From the NCBI GenBank assembly GCA_021325375.1, contig JAJPHG010000024.1, positions 62,001 to 126,000 of the forward strand: a stretch of DNA of 64,000 nucleotides, in the 5' to 3' direction. Within the stretch, counting starts at the first letter, position 1, and each line of letters starts with the position of its first letter. The stretch comes from Alphaproteobacteria bacterium. GTDB taxonomy: Bacteria; Pseudomonadota; Alphaproteobacteria; Micropepsales; Micropepsaceae. The translations under genes were made by a program, and so were the position numbers. Shown piece after piece: positions 61,582 through 64,000 of this stretch. The notes beneath the pieces were generated by a model, which saw nothing but the letters and a program-made list of their open reading frames with translations, made no database searches and was not told the origin of the DNA.

Positions 61582-61592
61582 ATAGAAGAGCA

Positions 61593-62438
61593 ATGGTGAA
61601 ATCCCTCATCATCACCGCCGACGATTTCGGCGCCGCGCGCGAGGTGAACGACGCGGTGGAGCAAGCGCACAGGAGCGGCGCGCTCACCGCGGCCAGCCTG
61701 ATGGTCACCGGCCCTGCCGCGGCGGACGCCATCGCGCGCGCCCGCGCCATGCCGTCCTTGCGCGTCGGCCTGCATCTGGTGCTGGTCGACGGACGCCCCG
61801 CGCTTCCGGCGGCGCAGATCCCCGGCCTCGTCGATGCGGACGGCTTCTTTCGCGACGGCATGGCGCGCGCGGGAGCTGCGATGTTCTTCCTGCCCCATCT
61901 GCGCCGCCAGCTCGGCGCCGAGATCGAGGCGCAGTTCCGGGCCTTCGCCGCGACCGGCCTTCCGCTCGACCACGTCAACGCGCACAAGCATTTCCACCTC
62001 CATCCGACCATCGCCTCGTTCCTGATCGCGACGGGCAGGCGCTACGGCCTGAAAGGCGCGCGCGCACCGTTCGAGCCGGGCGCGGTGCTCGCCCGGATAG
62101 AGCCCAATACGATGCGGACCGGCGCCTCGGCGCTCGTGCCTTTCGCACAAAGCCTCGGCCGCCGCCTGCGCCGCGCGGGGCTGCTCGTGCCCGACCGCGT
62201 GTTCGGCCTGCATTGGTCCGGCGCGATGACGAAGGAGCGGTTGCAGGCCCTCGTCGACCATCTGCCCGAGGGCTTGAGCGAGATCTACATGCATCCCGCG
62301 ACCGGTCCTTATCCCGGCTCTGCCGCGGGCTACCGCTACGCCGACGAGCTCGCGGCGCTGCAGACGGTGCGAATCCCCGGGGACATCCGCCGCGGCGGCT
62401 TTGTGGATTTCTCCGATCCTGCTAAATTGCCGTCATGA
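61593..62438 (+). CDS. hpnK: Hopanoid biosynthesis deacetylase HpnK
   Basis: 281 residues. It belongs to the YdjC/ChbG carbohydrate deacetylase family: ITADDFGAAREVNDAV with metal ligands near the start, and HVNAHKHFHLHP with the second metal-binding cluster. HpnK removes the acetyl group from the N-acetylglucosaminyl hopanoid made by HpnI. The stop overlaps the next small gene (ATGA). Confidence 0.93.
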   Translation: MVKSLIITADDFGAAREVNDAVEQAHRSGALTAASLMVTGPAAADAIARARAMPSLRVGLHLVLVDGRPALPAAQIPGLVDADGFFRDGMARAGAAMFFLPHLRRQLGAEIEAQFRAFAATGLPLDHVNAHKHFHLHPTIASFLIATGRRYGLKGARAPFEPGAVLARIEPNTMRTGASALVPFAQSLGRRLRRAGLLVPDRVFGLHWSGAMTKERLQALVDHLPEGLSEIYMHPATGPYPGSAAGYRYADELAALQTVRIPGDIRRGGFVDFSDPAKLPS

Positions 62439-62641
62439 GCAATCTGCTCCTCCTCACCGTGCAGGAAGCCGCAATGTCGCGCCGACGCCGGCTCGGCGCG
62501 ATGGCGCTTCAAGCCGTCGAGGGCAATCCCCTCACTTCGGAAGAGATCGCCATGTTCGAGATGTTCGAGCGCGAACGCTGGCCGCACGAACGCCGCCGCG
62601 CGTGGATTCTCGGCAAAGCGGCTGCTCTCGCAGCAGAGTGA
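62435..62641 (+). CDS. Unknown small protein coupled to hpnK
   Basis: 68 residues, mostly helical, with RRRRLGAMALQAVEGNPLTSEEIAMF and EMFERERWPHERRRAW. It overlaps the hpnK stop by 4 nt and precedes a REP-like region. No family firmly recognised; the helix with EGNPLTSEEI recalls short antitoxin-like regulators, but no partner is adjacent. A regulatory or accessory role in the hopanoid operon is possible. Confidence 0.5.
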   Translation: MSNLLLLTVQEAAMSRRRRLGAMALQAVEGNPLTSEEIAMFEMFERERWPHERRRAWILGKAAALAAE

Positions 62642-62715
62642 GCGGCTGAGCTAGTGCATTTCCCGGTCACGTCGAATTCTGAGCTTGCGGCCCGTCGCTA
62701 CGCTGTCGCTCGCGA

Positions 62716-62818
62716 CCCCTTCGAGGCTCGGCCTGCGGCCTCGCACCTCAGAGTGACGCGCCTAATGCAGCAGTAGGGTCATCCTGAGGTGCGAGCGTAG
62801 CGAGCCTCGAAGGATGAC
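62716..62818. repeat. REP-like palindromes between the hpnK end and hpnL
   Basis: Two mirror-image copies: CCTTCGAGGCTCGG...CTCGCACCTCAGAGTGAC (about 62716-62757) and GTCATCCTGAGGTGCGAGCG...CCTCGAAGGATGAC (62778-62818). This palindrome family is frequent in alphaproteobacteria. It separates hpnK and its small partner from hpnL and may partly uncouple their expression. Confidence 0.75.
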
Positions 62819-62864
62819 GCTCCGCGCGCTTCAAGCTCAGCGGAATTTGCTCTAAGTTCAGCGC

Positions 62865-63815
62865 ATGAAGCTCGGCGTCATCCTGGCAGGGCTCGCGGGG
62901 TTGGCGCTCGCGGTCTATTTCATCGTCCATGCGGGCCTCGGCTCGGTCGTCGCCGCCGTGACGTCGGTGGGATGGAGCGGGTTCGCGCTCCTGTGCCTCT
63001 ACCAGCTCGTCACGTTCGTGGTGCTGGGTTCGGCGTGGTTCGTGCTGATGCCCGAAGGCAGGTTCTGGTCGTTCGTCTGGGGACGCGTGGTGCGCGACGC
63101 GGCGGGCGAGGTGCTGCCCTTCTCGCAGCTCGGCGGCATCCTGATCGGGGTACGCGCGCTGATCCTGCGCGGCATCGCGGCGCCGCAGGCTTTCGCCTCG
63201 GCCATCGTCGACGTCACGACCGAGATGATGGCGCAGATCGTGTTCACCCTGATCGGCGTCGCCCTGTTCCTGGCGCATTCGACCCATGCGCTTCCGGCCG
63301 CGACGGTGAGCGGCATCGTCTTCGTGCTCGCCGGCGGCTTCGCCTTCGTCATGCTGCAGCGCAGGGGCATCGCGCTCGCGGGCACCCTGGCGGAGCGTTT
63401 CCTTCCCGCCGTCGCGCGCCAGACGCGCGCCTTCCATGCGGCGGTGAGCGCCATCTACGAGCATCCGGCGCGTCTTGCGGCATCGTCGGCGATCCATCTC
63501 ATAGGCTGGATCGCGAGCGGGATCGCGACCTGGATCTCGGTGCGGCTGATCGGCGGACATATCGACGTCGCCGGCGCGCTCGCGGTGGAAAGCATCCTGT
63601 GCGCGCTGCGCAGCGCCGCGGTCGTCGTGCCCGGCGCGCTCGGCGTGCAGGAGGCGGGCTATGCGATGCTGATGCCGCTGTTCGGGCTGACGCCGGATGT
63701 CGGCCTGGCCGTGTCGCTGCTCAAGCGCGCCCGCGAGATCGCCATCGGCGCGCCGGTGCTGCTGTTCTGGCAAGGGCTCGAGGGACGCCGCGCGTTCGCG
63801 GCGCCGGACGCATGA
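62865..63815 (+). CDS. hpnL: Hopanoid-associated membrane protein HpnL
   Basis: 316 residues with seven to eight membrane segments and a glycosyltransferase 2-associated/lysylphosphatidylglycerol synthase-like flippase fold: GEVLPFSQLGGILIGVRAL and VVVPGALGVQEAGYAMLMPLFGL are the family motifs. HpnL proteins are linked to hopanoid localisation or transport. Its stop overlaps the start of hpnA by 4 nt (ATGA). Confidence 0.88.
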   Translation: MKLGVILAGLAGLALAVYFIVHAGLGSVVAAVTSVGWSGFALLCLYQLVTFVVLGSAWFVLMPEGRFWSFVWGRVVRDAAGEVLPFSQLGGILIGVRALILRGIAAPQAFASAIVDVTTEMMAQIVFTLIGVALFLAHSTHALPAATVSGIVFVLAGGFAFVMLQRRGIALAGTLAERFLPAVARQTRAFHAAVSAIYEHPARLAASSAIHLIGWIASGIATWISVRLIGGHIDVAGALAVESILCALRSAAVVVPGALGVQEAGYAMLMPLFGLTPDVGLAVSLLKRAREIAIGAPVLLFWQGLEGRRAFAAPDA

Positions 63816-64000
63816 GCGACATCGTCCTCGTCACCGGCGCGTCGGGCTTCGTGGGCTCTTCCGTCGCCCGCGCCCTGATCGCGCGCGGGTTCCACGTGCG
63901 CGTGCTGATGCGGCCGACGAGCCCCAAGACCAATATCGCCGAGCTCGATGCCGAGCCGGTCCCCGGCGACATGCGCGACGAAGCCTCGATGCGCGCGGCG
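63812..64000 (+). CDS. hpnA: Hopanoid-associated sugar epimerase HpnA, 5' part
   Basis: Only the first 63 codons are in the window; the frame continues off the right edge. The NAD(P)-binding motif VLVTGASGFVGSSVARALIARG and the following VRVLMRPTSPKTNI are typical of the extended SDR HpnA proteins. In this order it follows hpnL by a 4-nt overlap. HpnA is an epimerase/dehydratase of the hopanoid cluster with undefined substrate. Confidence 0.85.
   Translation, partial: MSDIVLVTGASGFVGSSVARALIARGFHVRVLMRPTSPKTNIAELDAEPVPGDMRDEASMRAA

Overview
The window is a GC-rich (visibly well over 60 % G+C), densely packed chromosomal stretch from an alphaproteobacterium. Pointers to that class are a GapR/DUF2312 protein, a 49-residue aa3-type cytochrome c oxidase subunit IV in front of a split pntAA-pntAB-pntB transhydrogenase, a DUF1244 domain, a HpnI-J-K-L-A hopanoid cluster, and short mirror-image intergenic repeats of the kind common in this class. 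A Rhizomicrobium/Micropepsaceae-like or Caulobacterales-like lineage would fit, but that is inference. No rRNA, tRNA, CRISPR array, complete IS or prophage was seen.

Layout. 1-7226: ArsR/SRPBCC pair, a gamma-glutamylputrescine-type glutamine synthetase with its hydrolase, a truncated HigA-like antitoxin, a LolA-like protein, TetR, gpsA, YciI and EVE proteins, and a Phd-VapC toxin-antitoxin pair. 7271-15120: Coq7-like hydroxylase, mmsA, small proteins, a CPBP protease, and the coxIV-pntAA-pntAB-(SnoaL)-pntB operon. 15225-16701: a dcd-type deaminase with two unknown AT-rich partners. 16783-26413: alpha/beta hydrolase, DUF2332, an orphan sigma-54 activator, a membrane-spanning patatin, gapR, a fused N-formylglutamate amidohydrolase/DUF1244 protein, DUF1036 and pyk. 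26648-33779: TPR protein, glcDEF glycolate oxidase, a K+ channel, rpmJ and a lytic transglycosylase. 34029-35601: a low-GC membrane protein plus serine hydrolase pair. 35657-47421: MFS transporter, two tandem GLUG-repeat secreted proteins, then pbpC and its alpha-2-macroglobulin partner. 47552-49015: a HEPN/Abi-like gene, an XRE regulator and a divergent small gene. 49130-58646: PKHD dioxygenase, metallophosphoesterase, monoamine oxidase-like flavoprotein, SDR, secreted MsrB and MsrA, zwf. 58916-64000: hopanoid genes hpnI, hpnJ, hpnK, a small ORF, hpnL and the start of hpnA.

Most of the window is ordinary core metabolism and envelope biology. The more unusual material is: (i) a family of four composite palindromic elements sharing the terminus GTCATGGCCCGC, one of which supplies the start codon of the LolA-like gene; (ii) a 39-nt second copy of the 3' end of zwf, differing from zwf only at synonymous positions; (iii) the AT-rich membrane-protein/hydrolase pair; (iv) the HEPN/XRE cassette with a clear operator; (v) the dcd cassette; (vi) a patatin whose catalytic dyad is split by a multi-helix membrane insert; (vii) an amidohydrolase-DUF1244 fusion; and (viii) two promoters whose spacing predicts leaderless transcripts.
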